A stretch of DNA of 64,000 bases from Billgrantia sulfidoxydans (GTDB lineage: Bacteria; Pseudomonadota; Gammaproteobacteria; Pseudomonadales; Halomonadaceae), in NCBI RefSeq assembly GCF_017868775.1, contig NZ_CP053381.1:3162001-3226000 (forward strand), given 5' to 3'. Position 1 is the first letter of the stretch; every line of letters starts with the position of its first letter. The position numbers were made by a program, and so were the translations under genes. The notes below the pieces were generated by a model that saw only the letters and a list, made by a program, of their open reading frames with translations, made no database searches and was not told the DNA's origin. Of this stretch, positions 1-7,451 are shown in pieces.

Positions 1-329
1 ACCACGCTCAGGAGATCGACGACGCTGTGGTCGCGGCCTGCGCACGGCTCAAGCAAGCCGGCGTGACGCTGCTCAACCAGAGCGTGCTGCTGCGCGGCGT
101 CAACGATTCGGTGGCGGCGTTGGCCCAGCTCTCCGAGCGGCTGTTCGATGCCGGCGTGCTGCCCTACTACCTGCACGTGCTCGACCCGGTGGCGGGTGCG
201 GCTCACTTCGACGTGCCCGACGAAGAGGCCCGCGAACTGGTCGCGGGCCTCAGGGAGGAGCTGCCGGGCTTCTTGCTCCCCCGCCTGGTCAGGGAAATCC
301 CCGGCGAAGCGAGCAAGACGCCGCTGTAG
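1..329 (+). CDS. epmB: EF-P beta-lysylation protein EpmB, C-terminal part
   Basis: The reading frame is open from base 3 and ends at 329, so only the last ~109 residues of a protein that begins outside the window are present. The fragment has the segment LLNQSVLLRGVND followed by LPYYLHVLDPVAGAAHFDVP, which matches the C-terminal part of lysine 2,3-aminomutase-like radical SAM proteins. EpmB converts (S)-alpha-lysine to (R)-beta-lysine, which EpmA then attaches to elongation factor P. The radical SAM cysteines lie outside the window. A KamA-type catabolic aminomutase is the alternative, but the short C-terminus fits EpmB better. It converges with leuA, 55 bases away. Confidence 0.85.
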   Translation, partial: HAQEIDDAVVAACARLKQAGVTLLNQSVLLRGVNDSVAALAQLSERLFDAGVLPYYLHVLDPVAGAAHFDVPDEEARELVAGLREELPGFLLPRLVREIPGEASKTPL

Positions 330-384
330 GACCCAGACCGTCGACGGCAGGGCAAGCCAGCCTAGCGGGCTGACGCAACGCCAA

Positions 385-2091
385 TTACGCCAGCGTCGCC
401 GCCGTCACATTGGCCGCCGCCGGCTCGTTGGAGACATGCCGGTTGATGGCGCTCATCACTGCCTTCATCGAGGCGCTGGTGATGCTCTCGTCGGTCCCCA
501 CGCCGAACACCGCCTTGCCGTCGATGCGCACCTCCACGTAGGCAATCGCCTCGGCGTCGGCGCCCTGGCCGCGGGAGTGTTCGTGGTAGTCGATGATCTC
601 CACGTCATGGCCGGCCGCCGCCAGGGCCTTGATGAAGGCTGCTAGCGGGCCGTTACCCTCGCCGTCGATGGCGCGCCGCTCGCCGCGCTCCTCGATGGTC
701 GCCTCGAGCTTGACCCTGGGGCTGTCGGGCTCGGAGGAGAGGCGATGATTGACCATGGCATAGGGTGAGGTTCGCGCCAGGTACTCGTCGGCGAAGGCCT
801 GGTAGATCATCTGCGAGGTGATCTCCTTGCCGGTACGGTCGGCCACCTCCTGCACCACCTGGCTGAACTCGATCGAGAGCCGGCGCGGCAGCTCGATGCC
901 GTGCTCCTGTTCGAGCAGGTAGGAGACCCCGCCCTTGCCCGACTGGCTGTTGACGCGAATCACCGCCTCGTAGCTGCGGCCGACATCCATCGGGTCGATG
1001 GGCAGGTAGGGTACCTCCCACATGGCGTCCGGATTGGCGCGACGCTCGGCCATGCCCTTCTTGATCGCATCCTGGTGGGAGCCGGAGAAGGCGGTGAAGA
1101 CCAGATCGCCGACGTAGGGATGGCGCGGGTGTACCGGCAGCTGGTTGCAGTACTCCACCTCGCGCATGATCGGTGTGATGTTGGAGAAGTCGAGCCCCGG
1201 ATGCACGCCCTGGGTGTAGAGGTTCATGGCCAGCGTCACGATGTCGACGTTGCCGGTACGCTCGCCGTTACCGAACAGGGTGCCCTCGACGCGGTCGGCG
1301 CCCGCCATCACGGTGAGCTCGGCTGCCGCCACGCCGGTGCCACGGTCGTTGTGGGGATGCACGCTGACGATCAGGTGGTCGCGGTTCTTCACGTGGCGAC
1401 AGAACCACTCGACCTGGTCGGCGTAGTTGTTGGGCGTGGCCGCCTCCACCGTGGCCGGCAGGTTGACGATCATCTTCTTCCCGGCGCTGGCGCCGTAGGC
1501 CTCCATCACCGCCTCGACCACCTCCTTGGCGAAGTCCATCTCGGTGGTGGTGAAGAGTTCCGGCGAGTACTGGAAGGTCCAGTTGGTTTCCGGCGCCGCC
1601 TCCATCAGCTCGCGAATCTGGGCGGTGGCGTCCACGGCGATGCCGATGCACTCCTCCTTGCTGACGTTGAACACCACGCGGCGGAACACCGGGTCGGTGG
1701 CGTTGTAGACGTGCACGATGGCGTTCTTGGCCCCCTTCAGCGACTCGAAGGTGCGCTCGATCAGGTGTGGGCGCGCCTGGGTCAGCACCTGGATGGTGAC
1801 GTCGTCCGGCACCTTGTTCTGCTCGATCAGCGCGCGCACGAAGTCGAAGTCGGTCTGCGACGCCGAGGGGAAGCCGACCTCGATCTCCTTGAAGCCGATC
1901 TTCACCAGCAGGTCGAAGAAGCGCTGCTTGCGCTCCTGGTCCATGGGGTCGATCAGCGCCTGGTTGCCGTCGCGCAGGTCGACGCTGCACCACTGCGGCG
2001 GCGACTCGATGCGGCGATTCGGCCACTGGCGGTCGGGCAGGTCGACGGCGACGAAGGGGCGGTACTTGGCGGCGGGGTTGTCGAGCATCAT
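385..2091 (-). CDS. leuA: 2-isopropylmalate synthase
   Basis: 568 residues. It condenses 3-methyl-2-oxobutanoate with acetyl-CoA, the first committed step of leucine synthesis. Visible motifs are [17 protein letters not shown] near residue 35 (DRE-TIM metallolyase entry with metal-binding Asp), [12 protein letters not shown] (metal-binding HxH) and [11 protein letters not shown]. The last ~150 residues form the leucine-binding regulatory domain. The length matches the long LeuA class of Pseudomonas and actinobacteria rather than E. coli LeuA. Start chosen at the first of two ATGs, nine bases after GGGAG. A leucine-rich leader peptide and terminator lie upstream, so attenuation is the likely control in addition to feedback inhibition. 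Confidence 0.97.
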   Translation of the reverse strand: MMLDNPAAKYRPFVAVDLPDRQWPNRRIESPPQWCSVDLRDGNQALIDPMDQERKQRFFDLLVKIGFKEIEVGFPSASQTDFDFVRALIEQNKVPDDVTIQVLTQARPHLIERTFESLKGAKNAIVHVYNATDPVFRRVVFNVSKEECIGIAVDATAQIRELMEAAPETNWTFQYSPELFTTTEMDFAKEVVEAVMEAYGASAGKKMIVNLPATVEAATPNNYADQVEWFCRHVKNRDHLIVSVHPHNDRGTGVAAAELTVMAGADRVEGTLFGNGERTGNVDIVTLAMNLYTQGVHPGLDFSNITPIMREVEYCNQLPVHPRHPYVGDLVFTAFSGSHQDAIKKGMAERRANPDAMWEVPYLPIDPMDVGRSYEAVIRVNSQSGKGGVSYLLEQEHGIELPRRLSIEFSQVVQEVADRTGKEITSQMIYQAFADEYLARTSPYAMVNHRLSSEPDSPRVKLEATIEERGERRAIDGEGNGPLAAFIKALAAAGHDVEIIDYHEHSRGQGADAEAIAYVEVRIDGKAVFGVGTDESITSASMKAVMSAINRHVSNEPAAANVTAATLA

Positions 2092-2137
2092 GGTGGCGGT
2101 CTCCCTGGCTGGCGGCTCTGGTTCGGACAGGCGGCGT

Positions 2138-2269
2138 TCAGAAACGACGACGCCCCGGCTGCGTGGCGCATACCGGGGCGTCGTGGCAATGGACGAGACG
2201 GATCTCGCGACCGATGGCGGTCACGGCGAAACGACGTACGTAGCGTGAAACAATTCGGGTGGTTGACAT
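2138..2269 (-). CDS. small ORF upstream of leuA (possible second leader or small protein)
   Basis: A 43-codon frame begins [14 protein letters not shown] and is preceded by GAGG seven bases before ATG. It lies between the leuL terminator and leuA, and its last 15 codons lie within a 12-bp perfect hairpin. It has eight arginines and only one leucine, so it is not a second leucine-sensing peptide. It may be a translated small protein, a device that keeps ribosomes on the leuA 5' leader, or chance. No family recognised. Confidence 0.35.
   Translation of the reverse strand: MSTTRIVSRYVRRFAVTAIGREIRLVHCHDAPVCATQPGRRRF
2147..2184 (-). promoter_or_regulatory. 12-bp perfect GC-rich hairpin in leuA leader
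   Basis: On the minus strand ACGACGCCCCGG pairs perfectly with CCGGGGCGTCGT across a 14-base loop, 56 bases before the leuA ATG. Only a short TTT follows, so it is a poor intrinsic terminator. It could be a pause, RNA-stability or second attenuation element. The structure is seen directly; the role is inferred. Confidence 0.55.
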
Positions 2270-2293
2270 TTCGGTACCTCGACTGACCTGGAC

Positions 2294-2318
2294 AAAAACG
2301 CGATGCGCAACGCATCGC
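2294..2318 (-). terminator. leuA attenuator terminator
   Basis: On the minus strand GCGATGCG pairs with CGCATCGC around a 3-base loop and is followed by CG and five T's. It lies 8 bases after the stop codon of the leucine-rich leader peptide and more than 200 bases before leuA. This is the position expected for the terminator of a translation-coupled attenuator. Confidence 0.8.
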
Positions 2319-2325
2319 CCGACAC

Positions 2326-2382
2326 TCAAAGGCCGGCTAGTAGTCGTAGGTTCAGGCTGAGGTAGCAAAATGTCGTGTTCAT
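2326..2382 (-). CDS. leuL: leu operon leader peptide
   Basis: An 18-residue peptide, MNTTFCYLSLNLRLLAGL, contains six leucines in its last eleven residues. Three of them use CTA, a codon expected to be rare in a GC-rich genome. GGGG lies just before the ATG, and a terminator hairpin with a T-run follows. In leucine attenuation, ribosome stalling at Leu codons when charged tRNA-Leu is scarce prevents terminator formation and lets transcription reach leuA. The peptide, codons and hairpin are seen; the mechanism follows from enterobacterial leuL and is inferred here. The alternative antiterminator pairing was not worked out. Confidence 0.82.
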   Translation of the reverse strand: MNTTFCYLSLNLRLLAGL

Positions 2383-2388
2383 GCCCCC

Positions 2389-2418
2389 TAGAAAATCAGC
2401 ATGGCCGACGCTTGTCAA
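2389..2418 (-). promoter_or_regulatory. putative leuA promoter
   Basis: On the minus strand a perfect TTGACA (2418-2413) is followed after 18 bases by TTTCTA, a weak -10. It sits just ahead of the leader peptide and overlaps the stop codon of the upstream emfourin gene. The -35 is convincing and the -10 is not. Confidence 0.45.
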
Positions 2419-2756
2419 GGCCCGCCTCCCCTTTCCGCTTCGGTATCGGCCCGCTGCCACCACGCCACGAGCTCCCGGGGCAACGCTTCCTCGGCCACTG
2501 TCAGGGCCCACAGCGAAGCGCCATCGGCATCCTCCACGCTCAGGGAGAAGCGGCGCCGGTCGGCGCCGGGCGATGCCACCTGCCCGGCCCCGGCTTCCGC
2601 GCCGCACAGCAATCGCCACAGCTCGTCGCGCTGCGCCTCGCTGTAGCGGGCGCAGTCGATGCAGCGTGGCTGCGACAGGCCGGGAAAGTGAGCCACGCCC
2701 CCTTCGCGGCGCAGCCGGACCACACTGCCCGACGTCAGGCGAGGCGGCCGGCTCAC
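2415..2756 (-). CDS. emfourin-like protealysin inhibitor
   Basis: 113 residues from the preferred GTG start. That GTG overlaps the stop of the upstream metalloprotease gene as GTGA, suggesting translational coupling. An ATG 24 bases further upstream would give 121 residues. The core VVRLRREGGVAHFPGL, the Asp-Cys-Ala-Arg stretch and a C-terminal Trp-Trp resemble emfourin, the small slow-binding protein inhibitor encoded beside protealysin in Serratia. Such proteins inhibit M4 proteases of the protealysin type. No signal peptide is seen, which fits a cytoplasmic partner that guards against premature protease activity. The assignment rests on size, recognisable sequence and its place directly after an M4 protease. 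Confidence 0.72.
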   Translation of the reverse strand: MSRPPRLTSGSVVRLRREGGVAHFPGLSQPRCIDCARYSEAQRDELWRLLCGAEAGAGQVASPGADRRRFSLSVEDADGASLWALTVAEEALPRELVAWWQRADTEAERGGGP

Positions 2757-3796
2757 GTCAATACCCCCACGCCTCGCCAACCTTCGCGCACCGCCCCGGC
2801 CTCCGTACTCGCCGCGCCATAGCGGCGCTCGGCGTTGTCCAGCGTCAGCATGGCGAAGGCGGCGAAGTCGCTATCCTGCTCCAGTCGCCGGTCGACGAGC
2901 GTGTCGTACCAGATTCGACCGGCCCGCTCCCAGGCATGGCCACCCAGCGCCATGGCCGCAAGGTGGAAGGCCCGGTTGGGAATGCCCGAATTGATGTGCA
3001 CCCCGCCATTGTCCGCCTCGGTGACCACGAAAGCGTCCATGTGGCCGGGCTGAGGGTCGCGCCCCAGCAGCGGGTCGTCGTAGGCGCTCCCCGGGTTCGC
3101 CATGGAGCGCAGCGCCCGACCGGCGACCCGCTCGGTGAACAGCCCCTTGCCGATCAGCCAGTCCGCCTCGTCGACGCTCTGCCCCAGTTCGCGCTGCTTG
3201 GCCAGGCTGCCGAACACGTCGCACAGCGACTCGTTGAGCGCACCGGATTGGCCCGCGTAGGCCAGCGCCGCCTCGTGCTGGATGACGCCATGGGTCAGCT
3301 CATGGGCGACGATGTCCAGCGCCACGGTGAAGCGATTGAACAGCTCGCCGTCGCCATCACCGAACACCATCTGGCGTCCGTCCCAGAAGGCGTTCTCGTA
3401 GTCCTTCCCGTAATGCACCGTGGCCAGCAGCGCCATGCCGTCATCGTCGATGGAGTGTCGCTCGAAGGCCTCCCAGAACAGCCGGTAGGTCGCCCCCAGC
3501 CCGTGATAGGCCTCGTCGACGGCCGGGTCGCCGCTGTCGCCCTCCCCTTCGCGCCTCACCAGCCTGCCGGGCAGGATCTGGTGCTGCTCGGCGTCATGCA
3601 CGTAGCGGGCCGACTCACCGCGCCGGGCGCTGCCCTGCGGCAGTGGCACGCCACCCGCACGGGCGCGGAACTGACGGTCAGCCAGCAGGGTCTGTCGAGC
3701 GCTCTCGCTGAGGCGGGCCGAACCGGCGCTGGCGATGCGCTCGAGCACGTAGGGCGGCAGAAAGTGCCTGGCACCGGCGGGTGACAAGTCGGTCAT
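2753..3796 (-). CDS. protealysin-like M4 neutral metalloprotease
   Basis: 347 residues from the second in-frame ATG, chosen because GGAGAGG lies just upstream; the first ATG at 3829 has no such site. The zinc motif HELTH is at about residues 165-169, the third ligand Glu in ALNESLCD near 189, and the catalytic His segment DNGGVHINSGIPN follows. The N-terminus lacks a signal peptide and carries FLPPYVLERIA, typical of the short propeptide of protealysin precursors, unlike the long propeptide of thermolysin. Protealysin-type enzymes cleave intracellular or host proteins and leave the cell without a classical signal. The overlapping downstream gene encodes the likely inhibitor. Confidence 0.9.
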   Translation of the reverse strand: MTDLSPAGARHFLPPYVLERIASAGSARLSESARQTLLADRQFRARAGGVPLPQGSARRGESARYVHDAEQHQILPGRLVRREGEGDSGDPAVDEAYHGLGATYRLFWEAFERHSIDDDGMALLATVHYGKDYENAFWDGRQMVFGDGDGELFNRFTVALDIVAHELTHGVIQHEAALAYAGQSGALNESLCDVFGSLAKQRELGQSVDEADWLIGKGLFTERVAGRALRSMANPGSAYDDPLLGRDPQPGHMDAFVVTEADNGGVHINSGIPNRAFHLAAMALGGHAWERAGRIWYDTLVDRRLEQDSDFAAFAMLTLDNAERRYGAASTEAGAVREGWRGVGVLT

Positions 3797-3861
3797 CCTT
3801 TTCCTCTCCTCCACATCCGGCTCGCCCATCGAGCCTGTTTGATTAGAGCATAGCGGAAGCG

Positions 3862-4695
3862 TTACTCCCCGCGCCGCCCCAGCATTGCCTCCATGCGGGC
3901 CAGCTGGTCGCTCAGCGCCCGCACGTCGTTGCGCAGGCCATGCAGCTCGGCGGCTTCCCCCTCGCCGCTCTCCAACTGCACCTGAATGCTCTCCTTCTGC
4001 ATCACGTCGAGCACGATGCCGATCATCATGTTGAGAAAAATGAAGGCATTCAGAAAGATAAAGGTAAGAAAGTAGATCCAGGCGTAGGGGTAGTGCTCCA
4101 TGGTCGGGTAGAGCACCGCCGTGGCCCAGCTCTCGAAGGTGGCGACCTGGAACAGGGTCAGCATGGCCAGCGAGATATTACCCCACAGCTTCTCATCGAC
4201 GCTGGCGAACAGAAAACTGCCGATGGCACCGTAGATGTAGAAGATGATGAACATCAGCAACGCCACGTAACCCATGCGCGGGATCGATTTGAACAGCGCC
4301 GCGATCAGCATGCGCAACTCGGGAATCATCGAGACCAGACGCAGCACGCGGAAGATGCGCAGCAGCCGCGCCAGCAGCACCATCTCGGAATCGTCCAGGG
4401 GGATCAGGCTGGCGGTGACGATCAGGAAGTCGAAGACGTTCCAGCCGCGCTTGAAGAAGTCGCGCAGGCGCTTCTCCGCCGCCATGCGGATCAGGATTTC
4501 CACCAGGAAGAATACCGTCACCGCCGTGTCGAGCAGCAGCAGCCACTCCTGGAAGGGGCTGACCTCTTCCTCGTAGGTCTTGGCACCGATCAGCAGGGCC
4601 GAGACGACGATGATGGTGATTACCGTCAGCTCAAAGGCCTTGTGGGCACGCAGTCGCTCGAAGCGGTCGCGCCAGGTTTCGAAAGAAGCGCTCAT
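3862..4695 (-). CDS. voltage-gated sodium channel, NaChBac family
   Basis: 277 residues with six membrane segments. S4 is arginine-rich (RLLRIFRVLRL, near residue 115). The pore loop TFESWATAVLYP near residue 190 matches the bacterial sodium-channel selectivity filter (TLESWAS in NaChBac), including the Glu that coordinates Na+. After S6 (FLNMMIGIVLDVM) comes a charged neck and a heptad-rich C-terminal coiled coil that would hold the tetramer together. Such channels let Na+ into the inner membrane of marine and alkaliphilic bacteria and are linked to pH homeostasis, motility and chemotaxis. It stands alone between the protease and a divergent SDR gene. Confidence 0.9.
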   Translation of the reverse strand: MSASFETWRDRFERLRAHKAFELTVITIIVVSALLIGAKTYEEEVSPFQEWLLLLDTAVTVFFLVEILIRMAAEKRLRDFFKRGWNVFDFLIVTASLIPLDDSEMVLLARLLRIFRVLRLVSMIPELRMLIAALFKSIPRMGYVALLMFIIFYIYGAIGSFLFASVDEKLWGNISLAMLTLFQVATFESWATAVLYPTMEHYPYAWIYFLTFIFLNAFIFLNMMIGIVLDVMQKESIQVQLESGEGEAAELHGLRNDVRALSDQLARMEAMLGRRGE

Positions 4696-4947
4696 TGGAA
4701 ATTCTCGAAAGTACCTTGGACAGGAATCCGAAGTGACAGAAGCCGAACCGCCGGCGGCAGACCAGGCGACACCAGCGGTCGAGGCGGCGTGATGGTATCA
4801 CGAGCGCGAAACGAAGAGAGCACACGGCCGGTGGCCTCACCAGTTCTTACGACAGCGAAACCTTTATTCACTCTCCCCGCCTTGTCCAGTCGGTTGCGCG
4901 CTGCCTACCTTCAAGACATCACGTGCACAGGAAAAGGAGTCCGGCAC

Positions 4948-5802
4948 ATGAGCCAAGAGAAACAGCCAGCTCAAGAGCAAGCCCACCAGCCCGGCGCCGA
5001 GTACAAGATGGAGCCGAGACCGGAATATATTCGCGAGAGCTACCGCGGCGCCGACAAGCTCAGGGACAAGGTGGCGATCATCACTGGCGGCGACAGTGGC
5101 ATCGGCCGTGCCGTGGCGGTGCACTACGCCCGCGAAGGCGCCGACTGCGTCATCGTGCACCTGGAGGAGGATACCGACGCTCGCGAAACGCAGTCCCTGA
5201 TCGAAGCGGAAGGCCGCCGCTGCCTGGTACTCAAGGGCGACGTGGGAGAACCGACGTTCTGCCAGGACATCGTCGATCGCACCCTCAACGAGTTCGGCAA
5301 GCTCAACATCGTGGTACACAACTCGGCTGAGCAGTACGACTGGGACGACATCACCGACATTCCCGACGAGCAGCTGCAGCGCACCTTCCAGACCAACGTC
5401 TTCAGTCACTTCTACCTGACCAAGGCGGCCCTGCCCCACATGCACGAGGGCGACACGATCATCTGCACCTCGTCGATCAACGCCTTCAAGGGCAACCCTT
5501 CGCTGATCGATTACACCGCCACCAAGGGCGCCATCCAGGGGCTGGTGCGCTCGCTGGCGGTGCCGCTCGCCGAGAAGGGGATCCGGATCAATGCCGTGGC
5601 GCCGGGTCCGGTGTGGACACCGCTGATCCCGGCCAGCTTCCCCGCCGAGAAGGTCGCCTCCTTCGGCGGCCAGGTGCCGATGAACCGCGCCGGGCAGCCT
5701 TCCGAGATGGGACCGGCTTACGTCTACCTGGCCAGCGAGGAGTCTTCCTACATGAGCGGCCAGACGCTGCATCTCAACGGCGGCGTGGTGCTCAATACCT
5801 GA
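4948..5802 (+). CDS. SDR family oxidoreductase, general-stress type (YghA/YhdF-like)
   Basis: 284 residues starting at the ATG seven bases after AAGGAG. A hydrophilic tail of ~45 residues precedes the Rossmann fold. The cofactor motif TGGDSGIGRAVA is near residue 52, the NNAG-equivalent is HNSAEQ, the catalytic Ser is in CTSSINAFKG and the YxxxK is YTATKGA. This is the extended-N-terminus classical SDR group that includes E. coli YghA and Bacillus stress dehydrogenases. Substrate is unknown; NADP-dependent aldehyde or ketone reduction is likely. It is monocistronic with a strong hairpin behind it. Confidence 0.88.
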   Translation: MSQEKQPAQEQAHQPGAEYKMEPRPEYIRESYRGADKLRDKVAIITGGDSGIGRAVAVHYAREGADCVIVHLEEDTDARETQSLIEAEGRRCLVLKGDVGEPTFCQDIVDRTLNEFGKLNIVVHNSAEQYDWDDITDIPDEQLQRTFQTNVFSHFYLTKAALPHMHEGDTIICTSSINAFKGNPSLIDYTATKGAIQGLVRSLAVPLAEKGIRINAVAPGPVWTPLIPASFPAEKVASFGGQVPMNRAGQPSEMGPAYVYLASEESSYMSGQTLHLNGGVVLNT

Positions 5803-5825
5803 GCCGGTCTTTCGCCGGAAAGCGC

Positions 5826-5852
5826 GACGCCCGCCTCTCGGAGGCGGGCGTC
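5826..5852 (+). terminator. GC-rich hairpin after SDR gene
   Basis: GACGCCCGCCT pairs perfectly with AGGCGGGCGTC around a 5-base loop, 23 bases after the SDR stop. There is no T-run, so it would be a weak intrinsic terminator or a 3'-end stabiliser between two convergent genes. Confidence 0.6.
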
Positions 5853-5879
5853 GTCATGTCGCTCAAGCGGTCGGCGAAC

Positions 5880-6137
5880 TCATGTCGTCAGTTCGGCGGG
5901 GTTCAGCAACCCGGCGAGCTCCTGGGCGTAGTGGGCGGCCTCACGGCCGCGCGGCGTCAGATAGCCACCGTCGGCCTGGGTCACCAGGCCCTTGGCGTGC
6001 AGCCGCGTGGCGGCGGCGACCGCTTCCGGCGCGGCATTGGAGTGCACCTTGATGCCCTCCTGGCTGGTGTCGAGGTTGTACAGGCAGAGCAGGTTCAGCT
6101 CGTCCAGCAGCTCGGCGGTGAAATGCGCTTGGGCCAT
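5880..6137 (-). CDS. TIGR02647 family protein
   Basis: 85 residues, start supported by GGAG seven bases upstream. The sequence LLDELNLLCLYNLDTSQEG and the motif GYLTPRGREAA match a small conserved family common in Pseudomonas and Halomonas. The C-terminal half resembles a winged-helix end (GLVTQADGGYLTPRG). Function is unknown. It lies downstream of serB in the same orientation, with a 93-base gap. Confidence 0.8.
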   Translation of the reverse strand: MAQAHFTAELLDELNLLCLYNLDTSQEGIKVHSNAAPEAVAAATRLHAKGLVTQADGGYLTPRGREAAHYAQELAGLLNPAELTT

Positions 6138-6230
6138 GGCGTTCTCCGATGTGATCAGATCTTTCGAGACAGGCTCTTCAAGTCATCTTCGAAGGTACGC
6201 CACTTCCCCTTGCTTCACCAGTACTGCCGG

Positions 6231-7451
6231 TCAACCCGCCCGACTGTCGTCCTCCAGATCCCCCTCGCGATAGCCCATCAGGTAGAGCACGGCATCGATA
6301 CCCAGGGTCGAGATCGACTGGCGCGCCTGGCTGCGCACCAGCGGCTTGGCGCGAAAGGCGATGCCGAGCCCGGCGGCGGCGAGCATCTTGAGATCGTTGG
6401 CGCCGTCGCCCACGGCGATGGTCTGCTCCATGGCGAGTCCTTCGCGGGCGGCGATCTCGTGCAACAGCTCGGCCTTGCGGCTGGCGTCGAGGATCGGCTC
6501 GCGAACCTCGCCGGTGACCTTGCCGTTCTCGATGACGAGCTCGTTGGCGTGGACCTCGTCGAAGCCGAGCTTCTCCTGCAGGTGGCGGGCGAAGTAGGTG
6601 AAGCCGCCGGAGAGGATCGCGGTGCGATAGCCGAGCCGCTTCAAGTGCTTCATCAGGCGCTCGACGCCGTCCATCAGCGGAAGCTCCTCGGCGATCTCGA
6701 CGAGCACCGCTTCGTCGAGCCCCTTGAGCTTGGCCATGCGCTCACGGAAGCTCTGCTGAAAGTCGAGCTCGCCGCGCATGGCGCGCTCGGTGACTGCGGC
6801 AACGTCCTCGTAGACGCCATGGCGGCGCGCCAGCTCGTCGATCACCTCGGCCTGGATCAGGGTCGAGTCCATGTCGAAGCAGACCAGGCGGCGATGGCGA
6901 CGCCAGATCGAATCTTCCTGGATGGCGATATCGACCCCGTGCATGGCCCCCAAGGCCAGGGCCTTTTCGCGCAGGATATCGAGATCGACCTCCTCGCCGC
7001 GCAGCCAGCACTCGACGCAGGCGCCGAAGGGGGGGACGCCGCCGTCCAGCGCCTCGCGACCGGAGAGGCGGTGGATCAGCTCCACGGTCAGGCCGTGCTC
7101 GGCGGTGAGCGCGCCGACCTCGGCCAGGATGCCGGCGGGCAGGTGCGGCGCGAGCAGGGTCAGGATCAGCCGCGGCTCGCTGGCCTGCACGCTCCAGCGC
7201 TGATAATCCTCGGCGCTGACCTGGATCGCCTGCACGTCGAGTCCCAGACTATCGCCCGCCTGGTTGAGCGCGCTCTCCAGGTCGCTGTCGCGGTCGAGCC
7301 CGACCAGCGCTTCCAGCGAGACCATGCCGAAGGTCACGCTCTGGTTGATGTCGAGCAGCCGTGCGCCGCTGCGCGCCAGGGCCTGGCCCAGGCCGGCCAG
7401 CTGGCCGGGTCGTGCCGCGCCGGTGGCGCGGATCAGCAGTCGTCGTGTCAT
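6231..7451 (-). CDS. serB: phosphoserine phosphatase
   Basis: 406 residues; the ATG overlaps the parC stop as ATGA. It carries two ACT-like domains in the first ~180 residues, then a HAD phosphatase domain. HAD motif I CFDMDSTL is near residue 193 (nucleophile Asp), motif II is ILSGGFTYF and motif IV is [11 protein letters not shown]. It dephosphorylates O-phosphoserine, the last step of serine synthesis. The long form with N-terminal ACT domains is usual for Pseudomonas-type SerB. The coupling to parC is a tight spacing, not a functional link. Confidence 0.96.
   Translation of the reverse strand: MTRRLLIRATGAARPGQLAGLGQALARSGARLLDINQSVTFGMVSLEALVGLDRDSDLESALNQAGDSLGLDVQAIQVSAEDYQRWSVQASEPRLILTLLAPHLPAGILAEVGALTAEHGLTVELIHRLSGREALDGGVPPFGACVECWLRGEEVDLDILREKALALGAMHGVDIAIQEDSIWRRHRRLVCFDMDSTLIQAEVIDELARRHGVYEDVAAVTERAMRGELDFQQSFRERMAKLKGLDEAVLVEIAEELPLMDGVERLMKHLKRLGYRTAILSGGFTYFARHLQEKLGFDEVHANELVIENGKVTGEVREPILDASRKAELLHEIAAREGLAMEQTIAVGDGANDLKMLAAAGLGIAFRAKPLVRSQARQSISTLGIDAVLYLMGYREGDLEDDSRAG

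Noticed and set aside
901..2286. Long plus-strand frame opposite leuA, and other long frames opposite parC, parE, pgi, cysN and res
   Set aside because: They lie antisense to strong conserved genes in high-GC DNA, where stop codons are rare, and have no family features.
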